Shown here: positions 17,147 to 25,847 of the stretch, piece after piece
Numbering within the stretch: the stretch's first letter is position 1
Layout: each line of letters opens with the position of its first letter
Assembly (NCBI RefSeq): GCF_038246755.1
Contig: NZ_CP134706.1
Location: forward strand, 5,707,501 to 5,771,500
Reading direction: 5' to 3'
Origin: Micromonospora sp. FIMYZ51
Lineage (GTDB): Bacteria > Actinomycetota > Actinomycetes > Mycobacteriales > Micromonosporaceae
Length of the DNA stretch: 64,000 nt
Notes under the pieces: generated by a model
Databases searched by the model: none
The model's input: only the letters and a program-made list of their open reading frames with translations
What the model was told of the DNA's origin: nothing
Translations under genes and position numbers: made by a program

Positions 17147-17770
17147 TCAGTCGAAGATGGGGTCGAGGTTGCGGCTGCGCTTCAGTTCGAAGAAGCCGGG
17201 GGTGCCGGCGACCAGCAGTACGCCGTCCCAGAGGCGGCCGGCGGCCTCGCCCTTGGGTGCCGGGGTGACCACCGGACCGAAGAAGGCCACCTGCTGGCCG
17301 TCCGGGCCGGGCGCGTGGATGACCGGGGTGCCGACCTCGGTGCCGACCGGCCGCATGCCTGCCTCGTGGCTCTCCCGCAGCGCGGTGTCGAGCCCGGTGT
17401 CGTCGGCCGCTGCGGCCAGCTCCGGGTCGAGCCCGGCGTCGGTGAGCGCCGCGGCGTACAGTTCCGGCCCGAGCTGCTCCTGGCCGAGGTGGATCCGGGT
17501 GCCCAGGGCGGTGTAGAGCCGGCCGACGGCCGCCGCGCCGTACCGTTGCTGCACCGCGATGCAGACGCGGACCGGGCCCCATCCCTTCCGCATGATGTCC
17601 TGGTACTCCTCGGGCAGTTCCCGACCCTCGTTGAGCACCGAGAGGCTCATCACGTGGAAGCGGATTTCGAGCGCACGGACCTGCTCCACCTCCAGCAGCC
17701 AGCGGGACGTGATCCAGGCCCACGGGCAGATCGGATCGAACCACATGTCGACAGCGACTCGCTCGTTCAC
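17147..17770 (-). CDS. DsbA-family protein related to mycothiol-dependent nitroreductase Rv2466c
   Basis: A 207-aa thioredoxin-fold protein. MWFDPICPWAWITSRWLLEV matches the active-site region of the Rv2466c family, and FHVMSLSVLNEGRELPEEYQ matches the following helix. The usual CPWC has become CPWA: the nucleophilic Cys is present but the resolving Cys is replaced by Ala, implying a monothiol mechanism with mycothiol. The GTG at 17770 has AAGGGAA upstream. It diverges from pepN. Confidence 0.88.
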   Translation of the reverse strand: MNERVAVDMWFDPICPWAWITSRWLLEVEQVRALEIRFHVMSLSVLNEGRELPEEYQDIMRKGWGPVRVCIAVQQRYGAAAVGRLYTALGTRIHLGQEQLGPELYAAALTDAGLDPELAAAADDTGLDTALRESHEAGMRPVGTEVGTPVIHAPGPDGQQVAFFGPVVTPAPKGEAAGRLWDGVLLVAGTPGFFELKRSRNLDPIFD

Positions 17771-17980
17771 GATGCGTTCCCTTCACGACGATGACACCGA
17801 CTCAACCGGCGTGTCTCCGATCTTTGCTCCGCGCCGGCACGTGGGGGTGAGAACGGAGGCGTGACCTCGCCCACCGTTGGCGGTCCACACATGGAAGACT
17901 CAGGCGGGGGACCGGCCGCGACGAGCGGTCAACGAACGACGCGACCGAGGCGTACGGCGAGAGTGGGATGGAGACGAACA

Positions 17981-20539
17981 GTGCCGGGAGTGCGCAACCT
18001 GACGCAGGTCGAGGCGACCGAGCGGGCCCGCCTGCTCGACGTGATCGGGTATGACATCAGTCTGGACCTGTCCAGCGCCGTGCAAGCGGCCGGAGGTCGG
18101 ACCTTCCGATCGACCACGGAGGTGCGCTTCCGCTGCATCGAGCCGGGGGCCAGCACCTTCATCGAGGTGGCCGCGGACTCGGTTCGCTCGGCGACGCTCA
18201 ACGGCGCCCCGGTCGACCTGACCGACTGGTCGGCCGAGAAGGGGTTGACGCTGACTGGGCTGGCCAGCGAGAACACTCTGGTCGTCGACGCGGATTTCGC
18301 GTACTCCAACTCGGGGCAGGGGCTGCACCGCTCGGTGGACCCCGTCGACGGTGAGACGTACCTCTACAGCCAGTTCGAGACGGCGGACGCGCAGCGGGTC
18401 TTCGCCTGCTTCGACCAGCCTGATCTGAAGAGTGTCTACACCTGGCACGCCACCGTCGCGGAGCACTGGACGGTGGTCTCCAACATGCCGGTGGAGCGGG
18501 AGGAGCCGGCCGGCGAGGCGTTGAAAACCGTCCACTTCGCCGAGTCGGTGCGGATGAGCACCTACATCACCGCGCTCTGCGCCGGGCCGTACCACGAGGT
18601 CCGGGACAGTCACGACGGCATCGACCTGGGGGTCTTCTGCCGGGCCTCGATGGCGCAGTACCTGGACAGCGACGATCTGTTCCTGGTCACCAAGCAGGGC
18701 TTCGACTTCTTCCACGAGCAGTTCGGGGTGCGCTACCCGCTGGCCAAGTACGACCAGCTGTGGGTGCCGGACTTCAACGCCGGCGCGATGGAGAACTTCG
18801 GCTGCGTCACGCACGCCGAGTCGCACTACCTGTTCCGCTCGCAGGTCACCGACTTCGAGTACGAGCAGCGGGCCAACACCATCCTGCACGAGCTGGCCCA
18901 CATGTGGTTCGGTGACCTGGTCACCATGCGCTGGTGGAACGACCTGTGGCTGAACGAGTCGTTCGCCGAGTGGGCCAGCCACTGGTGCAACACGCACGCC
19001 ACCCGGTTCACCGAGGCGTGGACGACGTTCCTGTCCGTCCGGAAGAACTGGGGCTACCGGCAGGACCAGCTCTCCTCCACCCACCCGGTCTACTGCGAGA
19101 TGCCCGACCTGGAGGCGGTCGAGGTCAACTTCGACGGCATCACGTACGCCAAGGGTGCCAGCGTGCTCAAGCAGCTGGTCGCGTACGTGGGCGAGGAGCC
19201 GTTCCTGGCCGGTCTGCGGGCCTATTTCGCCCAGCACGCATGGGGCAACGCCACCTTCGACGACCTGCTCACCGAGCTGGAGACGGCCTCCGGCCGCAAG
19301 CTGCGTACGTTCGCCACGCAGTGGCTGGAGACCGCGCAGGTGAACACTCTGCGACCGGAGCTGACGATCGGCCCGGACGGCACGTACGAGCGGGTGTCGG
19401 TCCGCCAGGAGGCGCCGGAGCAGCACCCCACGATGCGGACCCACCGCATCGGCGTCGGCCTGTACGACCTCGCCGACGGCCGGCTGGTCCGCCGCGAACG
19501 GTACGAGGTCGACATCGACGGTGAGCTGACCGAGCTGCCCGAGCTCGTCGGCGTACGCGCTGCCGACGTGCTGCTGCTCAACGACGACGACCTCACCTAC
19601 ACGAAGCTGCGGCTGGACGAGCGGTCGATGGCGACCGTGGTGCAGCACATCGCCGGCTTCGAGTCGTCGCTGGCGCGGGCCCTGTGCTGGACCGCCGCGT
19701 GGGACATGACCCGCGACGCCGAGCTGGCCGCCCGCGACTACGTGGCGCTGGTGCTGGCCGGGCTGCCCGCCGAGGCCGACATCAACCTGGTCACCGCCAC
19801 CCTGCGCCAGGCCAGCAGCGCGCTCACCTTCTACGCCGATCCGGCCTGGGCGCCGACCGGCTGGGCCGAGCTGGCCCGCACCGCGAAGACCGCCCTCGCC
19901 GCGGCCGAGCCGGGCAGCGGCTTCCAGCTGGCCTGGGCCCGGGCTCTCGTCTCCGCCGCCCGTTCGCCGGAGGACCTGGCGATGCTGCGGGGCTGGTTGG
20001 ACGGGACGCAGGTGACGGACGGGCTGACCATCGACACCGAGCTGCGCTGGAGCGTGGTGCAGGCGCTGGTGGCAAACGGTGCGGCCGGCACCGCGGAGAT
20101 CGAGGCCGAGCTGGCCAACGACAAGACCTCCAGCGGCGAACGGGAGGCCGCGTACGCGCACGCGCTGCTGCCGACCGAGGCGAACAAGGCGACGGTCTGG
20201 GCCCAGCTCACCGGTCCCGATTCGCTGCCGAACTGGCGCAACCGGGCGTTGTTGCAGGGCTTCAGCCACCCGGCGCAGGTCGAGCTGACCGCGCCGTACC
20301 GGGAGCGCTACTTCGCCTCGGTGGGGCAGGTCTGGGCCAGCCGGGACAGCGAGCCGGCGCAGGAGTTCGCCATGTTGGCGTACCCGGCGTACCTGGTCGA
20401 GGAGGAGACGATCGACGCCACCGACGCCTGGCTGGCGCGGGAGGGCCACCCGGCCCCGCTGCGGCGGCTGGTCGCCGAGGGCCGCGACGGCGTCCTCCGC
20501 GCGCTCAAGGCCCGGGCCCGGGACGCCCGCAGCGCCTGA
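17981..20539 (+). CDS. pepN: aminopeptidase N (M1 family zinc metallopeptidase)
   Basis: An 852-aa cytoplasmic aminopeptidase that removes N-terminal residues from peptides. The exopeptidase motif GAMEN is at 268-272, the zinc site HELAH at 303-307 with the third ligand Glu326 in WLNESF, and an ERAP1-like C-terminal helical domain follows. The GTG at 17981 is preferred to earlier frame starts because GGAG lies 7 nt upstream and the protein then reads VPGVRNLTQVEATERA, the usual actinobacterial PepN start. A strong convergent terminator follows the gene. Confidence 0.96.
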   Translation: MPGVRNLTQVEATERARLLDVIGYDISLDLSSAVQAAGGRTFRSTTEVRFRCIEPGASTFIEVAADSVRSATLNGAPVDLTDWSAEKGLTLTGLASENTLVVDADFAYSNSGQGLHRSVDPVDGETYLYSQFETADAQRVFACFDQPDLKSVYTWHATVAEHWTVVSNMPVEREEPAGEALKTVHFAESVRMSTYITALCAGPYHEVRDSHDGIDLGVFCRASMAQYLDSDDLFLVTKQGFDFFHEQFGVRYPLAKYDQLWVPDFNAGAMENFGCVTHAESHYLFRSQVTDFEYEQRANTILHELAHMWFGDLVTMRWWNDLWLNESFAEWASHWCNTHATRFTEAWTTFLSVRKNWGYRQDQLSSTHPVYCEMPDLEAVEVNFDGITYAKGASVLKQLVAYVGEEPFLAGLRAYFAQHAWGNATFDDLLTELETASGRKLRTFATQWLETAQVNTLRPELTIGPDGTYERVSVRQEAPEQHPTMRTHRIGVGLYDLADGRLVRRERYEVDIDGELTELPELVGVRAADVLLLNDDDLTYTKLRLDERSMATVVQHIAGFESSLARALCWTAAWDMTRDAELAARDYVALVLAGLPAEADINLVTATLRQASSALTFYADPAWAPTGWAELARTAKTALAAAEPGSGFQLAWARALVSAARSPEDLAMLRGWLDGTQVTDGLTIDTELRWSVVQALVANGAAGTAEIEAELANDKTSSGEREAAYAHALLPTEANKATVWAQLTGPDSLPNWRNRALLQGFSHPAQVELTAPYRERYFASVGQVWASRDSEPAQEFAMLAYPAYLVEEETIDATDAWLAREGHPAPLRRLVAEGRDGVLRALKARARDARSA

Positions 20540-20624
20540 CCGACGAAGCTCGGGGCCGGCGCAGGCGAACAGCCTTCACGCCGGCCCCGCCGACCGACAC
20601 CGAAAGGCCCGGCAGACACCGACG

Positions 20625-20653
20625 AGGCCGGCTCCGCGTCGCGGAGCCGGCCT
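20625..20653. terminator. bidirectional terminator between pepN and the DUF5130 gene
   Basis: AGGCCGGCTCCGC pairs perfectly with GCGGAGCCGGCCT (13 bp) around a GTC loop. It lies between the convergent stops at 20539 and 20674, so it can serve both strands. Confidence 0.8.
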
Positions 20654-20673
20654 GTTCGTCGTACCTGCGGGCG

Positions 20674-21087
20674 TCAGCCCTTGCCGGCGTAGCGGGAAAG
20701 CTGATCGAGCCCCTGGATGATGCCGCCGGCCAGGTCACCGCCGCCGAACGAGGCCACCATCGACAGCGCGGCGAGTTTGGCGTACGTGTCCGGGATGCGC
20801 TTGCGGGCGTACCGTCCGGTGACGATCTCGAGCTGCCGCTGGTTGGGCGAGAGCGCGATCAGCACCGACCGGTCGGGCTCGGCGAGCTGCCGGTGCAGCC
20901 GCTCGGCGTGCTCCCGGACCGGCTCGTCGAGGCCGCCCACGAAGACCGAGAAGACCAGCCCGGTCGTCCGGTCGGCCAGGCGCAGCGCCTCATCGATGCG
21001 CAGCAGCTGGCGGGTCGAGAACGGCCCGTCGAGCACGTCGGGCAGGGTGTCCGTCCCGGCCTCGGCCTGCTTCTCACCAACGGTCAC
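20674..21087 (-). CDS. DUF5130 / TPM-domain protein
   Basis: A 137-aa protein resembling the TPM-phosphatase-like fold of DUF5130. Recognisable segments are PFSTRQLLRIDEALRLADRT, VFVGGL and LIALSPNQRQLEIVTGRYAR. The GTG at 21087 is chosen over GTG at 21105 because GGAGG lies 5 nt upstream. It overlaps the upstream small membrane gene by 14 nt, indicating translational coupling. The role is unknown. Confidence 0.8.
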   Translation of the reverse strand: MTVGEKQAEAGTDTLPDVLDGPFSTRQLLRIDEALRLADRTTGLVFSVFVGGLDEPVREHAERLHRQLAEPDRSVLIALSPNQRQLEIVTGRYARKRIPDTYAKLAALSMVASFGGGDLAGGIIQGLDQLSRYAGKG

Positions 21088-21382
21088 TTGCGCCTCCGGT
21101 TCCACCGGCCGGCGCCTCCACGCCGGCCTGCTGCTGCTTGTGGCTGGTCAGGGCCGGCGCCTGTGCCCCCGCTGCCAGCGCGGCACCGGCCGAGTCGGCC
21201 AGTTCCTCCGGTCGGCCGAGAAACCAGACCGGCGTGAAGTCGAACGGCCGGCCCGGGCGGTAACGCTTCGCACCGCCGCCACGCCCGTGGCTACCCGCGT
21301 AGACAAGGCCAGCGATCACCAGCACGACGGCTGCCGGGATGCCGACGAAGACCAGCAACGTGTCGGTTACAGACAATCCCAA
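21074..21382 (-). CDS. small membrane protein
   Basis: A 102-aa protein with one N-terminal transmembrane helix (LLVFVGIPAAVVLVIAGLVY, about 9-28) followed by a basic cytoplasmic tail containing KRYRPGRPFDFTPVWF. The start is TTG at 21382; no ATG or GTG lies in a better position. It is coupled to the DUF5130 gene by overlap, suggesting that the two products work together at the membrane. The function is unknown. Confidence 0.7.
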   Translation of the reverse strand: MGLSVTDTLLVFVGIPAAVVLVIAGLVYAGSHGRGGGAKRYRPGRPFDFTPVWFLGRPEELADSAGAALAAGAQAPALTSHKQQQAGVEAPAGGTGGASDRW

Positions 21383-21428
21383 CGCCCCCAGGCGGAAAGA
21401 GAGACCTTCGACCGGGTCGGGTGGCTGG

Positions 21429-22892
21429 TCACCGCGGTGACCTCCCGACTCCGCTGTTACTCACGTTAGCGGAGCCCACGCCCCGCCAGACTGCGGGGTG
21501 GCGATCCCAACCGCCACTGGAGCGCTCCAGTTGCGCAGCGGTCGCGAGAAGTCTCGCGTCGTCGCCGTACCGCCCGCTCAGCAGCGCCCCGACCGGCAAC
21601 CCCTCGGCGGTCACCCCGACCGGCAACGAGACGGACGGCTCACCCGTGACGTTGAACACCGCGCAGTACGGCGAGAACCTCCGTTGCCGGTCGAAATCCT
21701 CCTCCGGGGTACGTCCCTGCGTGAACCAGCCGATCGGGGCCTGCGGCGCCGCCAGGGTCGGGCAGAGCAGCAGGTCACAGCCGGCGGTACGGCGGGCACC
21801 GAGGCGTACCTGTGCCTGGATCTCGCCAAGGGTGGCGGTGAGGGTGCCGGCGGAGATCCCGGCCGCCCTGGACCGCATGAAGCGGGTCAACGGCAACAGT
21901 TCGTGCTCCCGCTCCGGCGGCACCGGCGCGAGCGCCAGGACGTACCAGATGATCTCGAACAGCGGCCAGACCGCTGGCCCGAGCGGCGGCGACACCTCGA
22001 CCACCTCGTGACCGGCGGCGGTGAGCAGGGCTGCGGCCCGGTCCACCGCCGCGACGCAGTCCGGGTGGACCGGTTCGTCGGCGAGCATCGGGGTGGTGAA
22101 CCGGCCGACCCGCAGCCGGCCCGGCGCGGCGGCGCGGGCGGCGGCCAGGTAGCCGCCGGCCGGCGGCGCGGGCGGCAGGTACGGCTCGCCCGGCATGGGC
22201 TCGGCCAGGACGTCGAGCAGCGCGGCGACGTCGGCGACGGTCCGGCCGATCGGGCCGCTGGTGGGCAGGCCGAAGGCGCCGAAGCCGAGCGGGCCGCCGG
22301 AGACCACGCCCCGGCTGGGCTTGAAGCCGATCAGGCCGCAGAGCGACGCCGGGATACGCAGCGAGCCGCCGCCGTCGGAGCCCTGGGCCACCGGCACCAG
22401 GCCCGCGGCCACCGCAGCCGCCGCGCCACCGCTGGAACCACCAGCGGTGTACGCCAGATTCCACGGATTGCGGGCCGGCGGGGCGACCAGCCCCTCGGAG
22501 TAGAGCGAGCAGCCCAGCTCGGAGGTGGTGGTCTTGCCGAGGCTGATCAGGCCGGCGGCGCGGATGAACCGCACCACGTCGGCGTCGATGGGCGGTACGA
22601 AGTCGGCGAACGCGGCCGAGCCGAAGGTGGTGCGGACCCCGGCCGTCAACGTCAGGTCCTTGATCGCGGTCGGTACGCCGTGCAGCGGACCGCGTTGCCC
22701 GGCGGGGGTCGCGTCGGCCGTCCGGGCTGCCGCACGGGCCAGCTCCGCGGTGACCGTGACGAACGCACCGACGGTGTCGCCTAGCGCGTCGACCCGCCGC
22801 AGGTGGTGCTCGACCAACTCCAGGCTGGACAGCTCGGCGCGGGTGATGGCGGCGGCCTGTTCCAGGGCGGTCAGCTCGTGCGGCTCGGCCAT
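21429..22892 (-). CDS. amidase (amidase signature family)
   Basis: A 487-aa hydrolase with the Ser-cisSer-Lys triad. The Lys is in PTAIKDLTLT, the cis-Ser in AGGSSGGAAAAVAAG and the nucleophilic Ser in QGSDGGGSLRIPAS. The ATG at 22892 begins MAEPHELTALEQ. It is 77 nt downstream of the ACMSD gene on the same strand, with a copy of the 52-nt element between them. Members hydrolyse diverse amides. It could serve as the missing formamidase of the kyn pathway, but the usual enzymes are from other families. Confidence 0.93.
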   Translation of the reverse strand: MAEPHELTALEQAAAITRAELSSLELVEHHLRRVDALGDTVGAFVTVTAELARAAARTADATPAGQRGPLHGVPTAIKDLTLTAGVRTTFGSAAFADFVPPIDADVVRFIRAAGLISLGKTTTSELGCSLYSEGLVAPPARNPWNLAYTAGGSSGGAAAAVAAGLVPVAQGSDGGGSLRIPASLCGLIGFKPSRGVVSGGPLGFGAFGLPTSGPIGRTVADVAALLDVLAEPMPGEPYLPPAPPAGGYLAAARAAAPGRLRVGRFTTPMLADEPVHPDCVAAVDRAAALLTAAGHEVVEVSPPLGPAVWPLFEIIWYVLALAPVPPEREHELLPLTRFMRSRAAGISAGTLTATLGEIQAQVRLGARRTAGCDLLLCPTLAAPQAPIGWFTQGRTPEEDFDRQRRFSPYCAVFNVTGEPSVSLPVGVTAEGLPVGALLSGRYGDDARLLATAAQLERSSGGWDRHPAVWRGVGSANVSNSGVGRSPR

Positions 22893-22937
22893 GCCGCCAT
22901 CCTGCCCCGAGTACGCCGGTTGCACCCGTTCCGACGC

Positions 22938-22989
22938 GTTAACAGGGGGCCCTTCCTATGCACGAGGCATTAAAAGGGGGCCCTTCCTT
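22938..22989 (-). repeat. 52-nt GGGCCC element, copy C, overlapping the 3' end of the ACMSD gene
   Basis: Minus orientation, with a diverged spacer (ATGCACGAGG). Its first half-unit encodes the last residues (KGRAPF) and the TAA stop (22970-22972) of the upstream amidohydrolase; the rest lies in the gap before the amidase. Confidence 0.85.
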
Positions 22990-23995
22990 TCAGGAAGCGT
23001 AGGGCGTTGTGGGAGAGCAGGTCGGCGCGTTGGGAGTCGGTGAGGAAGTCGGCCTCGTGCACCACCCGGCCCACCGGGCGCTCGCCCAGCGGGTACGGGT
23101 AGTCGCTGCCGAGCAGCACCCGGTCGGCGCCCATGGTGTCCACAAGCAGGCGCAGCGCGGGGGTGGCGAAGACCACGGAGTCGACGTAGAAGCGGTCGAC
23201 GTAGGAGCTGGGCGGGGCGGCGGAGGCGCCGCGTACCAGGTCGCCCCGGCGGTGCCAGGCGTTGTCGGCGCGCCCCAGCCAGAACGGGAAGCTGCCGCCG
23301 CCGTGCGCGAAGCAGATCCGCAGGCTCGGTGGCACCCGGTCGAAGACCCCACCGAGGATCATCGACAGCACCGAGAGGTGGGTCTCCGCCGGCATTCCGG
23401 TAAGCCAACGGGCCATCCAGCGGTCGAGCCGGGGGCCGCCGGGCATGTCCCACGGGTGCACGAAGACCGGCGCGCCCACCTCGGCGCAGTGGGTCAGGAA
23501 GGTCACGATTCCGGCGTCGTCCAGGTCCCGGTCGCCGACGTGGTTGCCGATCTCCACGCCGACGTGCCCGGCCGCCAGGCAGCGGTCCAGCTCGGCGCAG
23601 GCCGCGTCCGGGTCCTGCAACGGGACCTGGCAGAACGGCAGCAGCCGGTCACCGCCGGCCGCGGTGACCTCCAGGGTGAGGTCGTTGAAGATCCGGGCCA
23701 CCCGCACCGCCTGGTCGGCCGGGCGGTCGTAGCCGAAGAAGACCGGGGTGGGCGAGACCACCTGCACGTCCACGCCATCGGTGGCCATGTCGGCCAGCCG
23801 GGTCGGCGCGTCCCAGCACTCCGCGCCGATCGGCCGGAACTCGGTCTCGCCGACCATGATCATGGCGGCGCGTTCCGAGTCGACCCGCAGCCAGGGCCAG
23901 CCGGACCCGCCGCACGCCGCGGCCAGATCCGGCCAACCCTTCGGTACGACGTGCGTGTGCACGTCCACCACCGGCTGGTCAGCGAGCTGCGCCAT
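22970..23995 (-). CDS. 2-amino-3-carboxymuconate-6-semialdehyde decarboxylase (ACMSD)
   Basis: A 341-aa amidohydrolase-fold metal enzyme converting 2-amino-3-carboxymuconate semialdehyde to 2-aminomuconate semialdehyde. VVDVHTHVVPKGW gives the HxH ligands, HPWDMPGGPRLDRW and FAHGGGSFPFWLGR give further His ligands, and LGSDYPYPLGE the metal-binding Asp. The ATG at 23995 overlaps the hao stop by 1 nt (TGATG). The last few residues and stop derive from a copy of the 52-nt element. It corresponds to NbaD of the nitrobenzoate pathway. Confidence 0.93.
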   Translation of the reverse strand: MAQLADQPVVDVHTHVVPKGWPDLAAACGGSGWPWLRVDSERAAMIMVGETEFRPIGAECWDAPTRLADMATDGVDVQVVSPTPVFFGYDRPADQAVRVARIFNDLTLEVTAAGGDRLLPFCQVPLQDPDAACAELDRCLAAGHVGVEIGNHVGDRDLDDAGIVTFLTHCAEVGAPVFVHPWDMPGGPRLDRWMARWLTGMPAETHLSVLSMILGGVFDRVPPSLRICFAHGGGSFPFWLGRADNAWHRRGDLVRGASAAPPSSYVDRFYVDSVVFATPALRLLVDTMGADRVLLGSDYPYPLGERPVGRVVHEADFLTDSQRADLLSHNALRFLKGRAPF

Positions 23996-24519
23996 CAGCC
24001 CTTGCCCGGGTGCAGGGCGCCGCAGTTGCCGCAGGTACGCGCCGACTCGTCGGCGTAGAACGCGCCGAATACCGGGGGCAGGTCGGCGGCGATGTCGCGG
24101 ACCTGCAACTCGACCTCGTGCACCCGGTGTCCGCACTCGGGGCAGTACCACTGGAACTTCTCCAGCGTCCCCTCCGGACGTACCCGCTCGACCACCATGC
24201 CGATCGAGCCGGGCTCGGGTCGCTGCGGCGAGTGCGGCACGTTGCGCGGCAGCATCCACATCTGCCCCTCGCGCACGTGCACCGTACGCGGCCCCTGCGG
24301 GGTCATCAGGTTGATGTGCATGTTGCCCTTGACCTGGTAGAAGAACTCCTCGTACGGGTCGACGTGAAAGTCGGTGCGCTGGTTCGGCCCACCGACCACC
24401 ATGACGATGAAGTCGTCGGAGCCGGGAAACATCTCCTTGTTGCCCACCGGGGGCTTGAGCAGGTGCTGGTTCTCGGCGATCCAGCCGGGAAAGCTGAACG
24501 GCTCGGCGATCTCACTCAC
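23995..24519 (-). CDS. 3-hydroxyanthranilate 3,4-dioxygenase
   Basis: A 174-aa cupin Fe(II) dioxygenase that opens the ring of 3-hydroxyanthranilate. The cupin ligands are in [16 protein letters not shown] and [16 protein letters not shown]. The C-terminus carries a bacterial-type rubredoxin-like metal site, CPEC and CGNC. It matches NbaC/KynB-cluster HAO in length. It overlaps ridA by 8 nt upstream and the ACMSD gene by 1 nt downstream. Confidence 0.95.
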   Translation of the reverse strand: MSEIAEPFSFPGWIAENQHLLKPPVGNKEMFPGSDDFIVMVVGGPNQRTDFHVDPYEEFFYQVKGNMHINLMTPQGPRTVHVREGQMWMLPRNVPHSPQRPEPGSIGMVVERVRPEGTLEKFQWYCPECGHRVHEVELQVRDIAADLPPVFGAFYADESARTCGNCGALHPGKG

Positions 24520-24946
24520 GACTGCCTCCTGACGGAAGAAGGGCCACGGCCTGCATCTCGATCAACAGGTGCGGATGCGGCAGCTGGTGCACCGCCACGG
24601 TCGTCCGGGTCGGCCCGGTGGCGTCGAAGAACTCCGCCCACACCTCGTTGTACCCACCGAAGTCATTCATGTTGACCAGGTACGACGTCACCTGCACCAG
24701 GTCGGACAGCTCGGCGCCGACCGAGCGCAGCAGATCGCCGATGTTCTCGATCACGGCCCGCGTCTGCACCCGGATGTCCAGGTCCGTGGTACCGAACTCG
24801 TCCACCGACACGCCAGCGAAGGTGTTGTCCGGCCGCCGCGACGAGGTGCCCGACACGAAGACAAACCCACCCGCCACCTTGACGTGCGGAAACGCTCCCC
24901 GAGGCACCGCCTTCCCCGCCACCACCCGGGCACCCTCACCACTCAC
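24512..24946 (-). CDS. RidA-family 2-aminomuconate deaminase
   Basis: A 144-aa YjgF/RidA-fold protein. In this context it most likely hydrolyses 2-aminomuconate to 4-oxalocrotonate, the role of NbaF/AmnD. Family features include the [16 protein letters not shown] segment, [20 protein letters not shown] and [20 protein letters not shown], with Arg and Glu in the ligand pocket. The GTG at 24946 starts it. It is the first gene of the hao/ACMSD sub-block, separated from upstream genes by a 127-nt gap with a hairpin. Confidence 0.9.
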   Translation of the reverse strand: MSGEGARVVAGKAVPRGAFPHVKVAGGFVFVSGTSSRRPDNTFAGVSVDEFGTTDLDIRVQTRAVIENIGDLLRSVGAELSDLVQVTSYLVNMNDFGGYNEVWAEFFDATGPTRTTVAVHQLPHPHLLIEMQAVALLPSGGSRE

Positions 24947-24992
24947 GACAGACCACCCCGCTGCACCGACGCGCGGACCACGACCACGGCGA

Positions 24993-25062
24993 GGTTCCGG
25001 GCAGCCCGCCCGGCGGAGGGATCAAGCCTGACCGCCCGGAGCCGGGTGGGCTGCCCGGAACC
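24993..25062 (-). other. 22-bp intra-operon stem-loop
   Basis: GGTTCCGGGCAGCCCGCCCG(GC) at 24993-25014 pairs with 25041-25062, 21 of 22 positions, around a 26-nt loop. It occupies the only sizeable gap in the kyn cluster, between the decarboxylase stop (25074) and ridA. It may terminate, attenuate or protect the transcript. No T-run follows. Confidence 0.75.
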
Positions 25063-25073
25063 CCCGACCCCGA

Positions 25074-25847
25074 TCACGCCGCAGCCTTGAGGGACGCGGT
25101 GCCGAGCTGCTCGACCACCGCACGGACCTGCGCGCCACGCCGCAGCGGCACCGCGGCCGTGGCGGCACCGGCCAGGAACACCCAGCCCTCGCGCAACCGG
25201 ACCCCGTACCGCCCGGCCAGCCGGAGCCCCTCGTCCAGCGCCCGCCGAGGATCGCCGAGGATCGCCGCGGTCGAGCCGACCTGCGCCACCCGCCCGTCGA
25301 CCTCAAGCAGCACACCGAGGTTCGCCAGCCCGTCCGGCACCGGGGACCACGGCCCGACCACGAACGCGGCGGCCGAGGTGTTGTCGGCGATGACGTCCGG
25401 CAGGGAGAAGGTGAAGTTGGCGTACCGGGAGTCGATCAGCTCGATCGCCGGGGCGACCGCGCGAACCGCGTCGCGGAAGTCGCCGACCGCCTCGCCCGGC
25501 TCCGGCAGCCGGTCCAGCAGGAACGCCACCTCCGGCTCGACCCGGGGATGGATGAAGTCGGCCACGTCGACCGTGCCGCCGTCGGGCACCCGCATCGCGT
25601 CGGTGAGCCGCCCCCAGATCACCTCGTCCACGCCGACCTGGGCCATCTTCGCCTTGCTGGTCAGCCCCATCTTCAGCCCGACCAGCCGCTCGCCGGAGTC
25701 GAGGCGACGCTGAACGAGGGCGCCCTGCACCGCGTACGCGGTGTCGACGTCGAGGCCGACCTCGGCGGCGAGTTGCGGGATCGCGGCGGCATGCTGCGCC
25801 GCCTCGCCCAGCCGCTCGGCGATGGCCGCGATGTCCGGCTTGTTCAC
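25074..25847 (-). CDS. 4-oxalocrotonate (2-oxo-3-hexenedioate) decarboxylase
   Basis: A 257-aa member of the hydratase/decarboxylase family that removes CO2 from 4-oxalocrotonate to give 2-hydroxypenta-2,4-dienoate. [36 protein letters not shown] and VEPEVAFLL (metal ligands) favour the decarboxylase (DmpH/NbaG) over the hydratase branch. The ATG at 25847 overlaps the aldolase stop as ATGA. Its paralogue in the cluster (27816-28610) is the hydratase. Confidence 0.88.
   Translation of the reverse strand: MNKPDIAAIAERLGEAAQHAAAIPQLAAEVGLDVDTAYAVQGALVQRRLDSGERLVGLKMGLTSKAKMAQVGVDEVIWGRLTDAMRVPDGGTVDVADFIHPRVEPEVAFLLDRLPEPGEAVGDFRDAVRAVAPAIELIDSRYANFTFSLPDVIADNTSAAAFVVGPWSPVPDGLANLGVLLEVDGRVAQVGSTAAILGDPRRALDEGLRLAGRYGVRLREGWVFLAGAATAAVPLRRGAQVRAVVEQLGTASLKAAA

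Noticed and set aside
24947..25073. A missing gene between ridA and the decarboxylase
   Set aside because: Only 127 nt, filled by a stem-loop, and no coding frame with a start.
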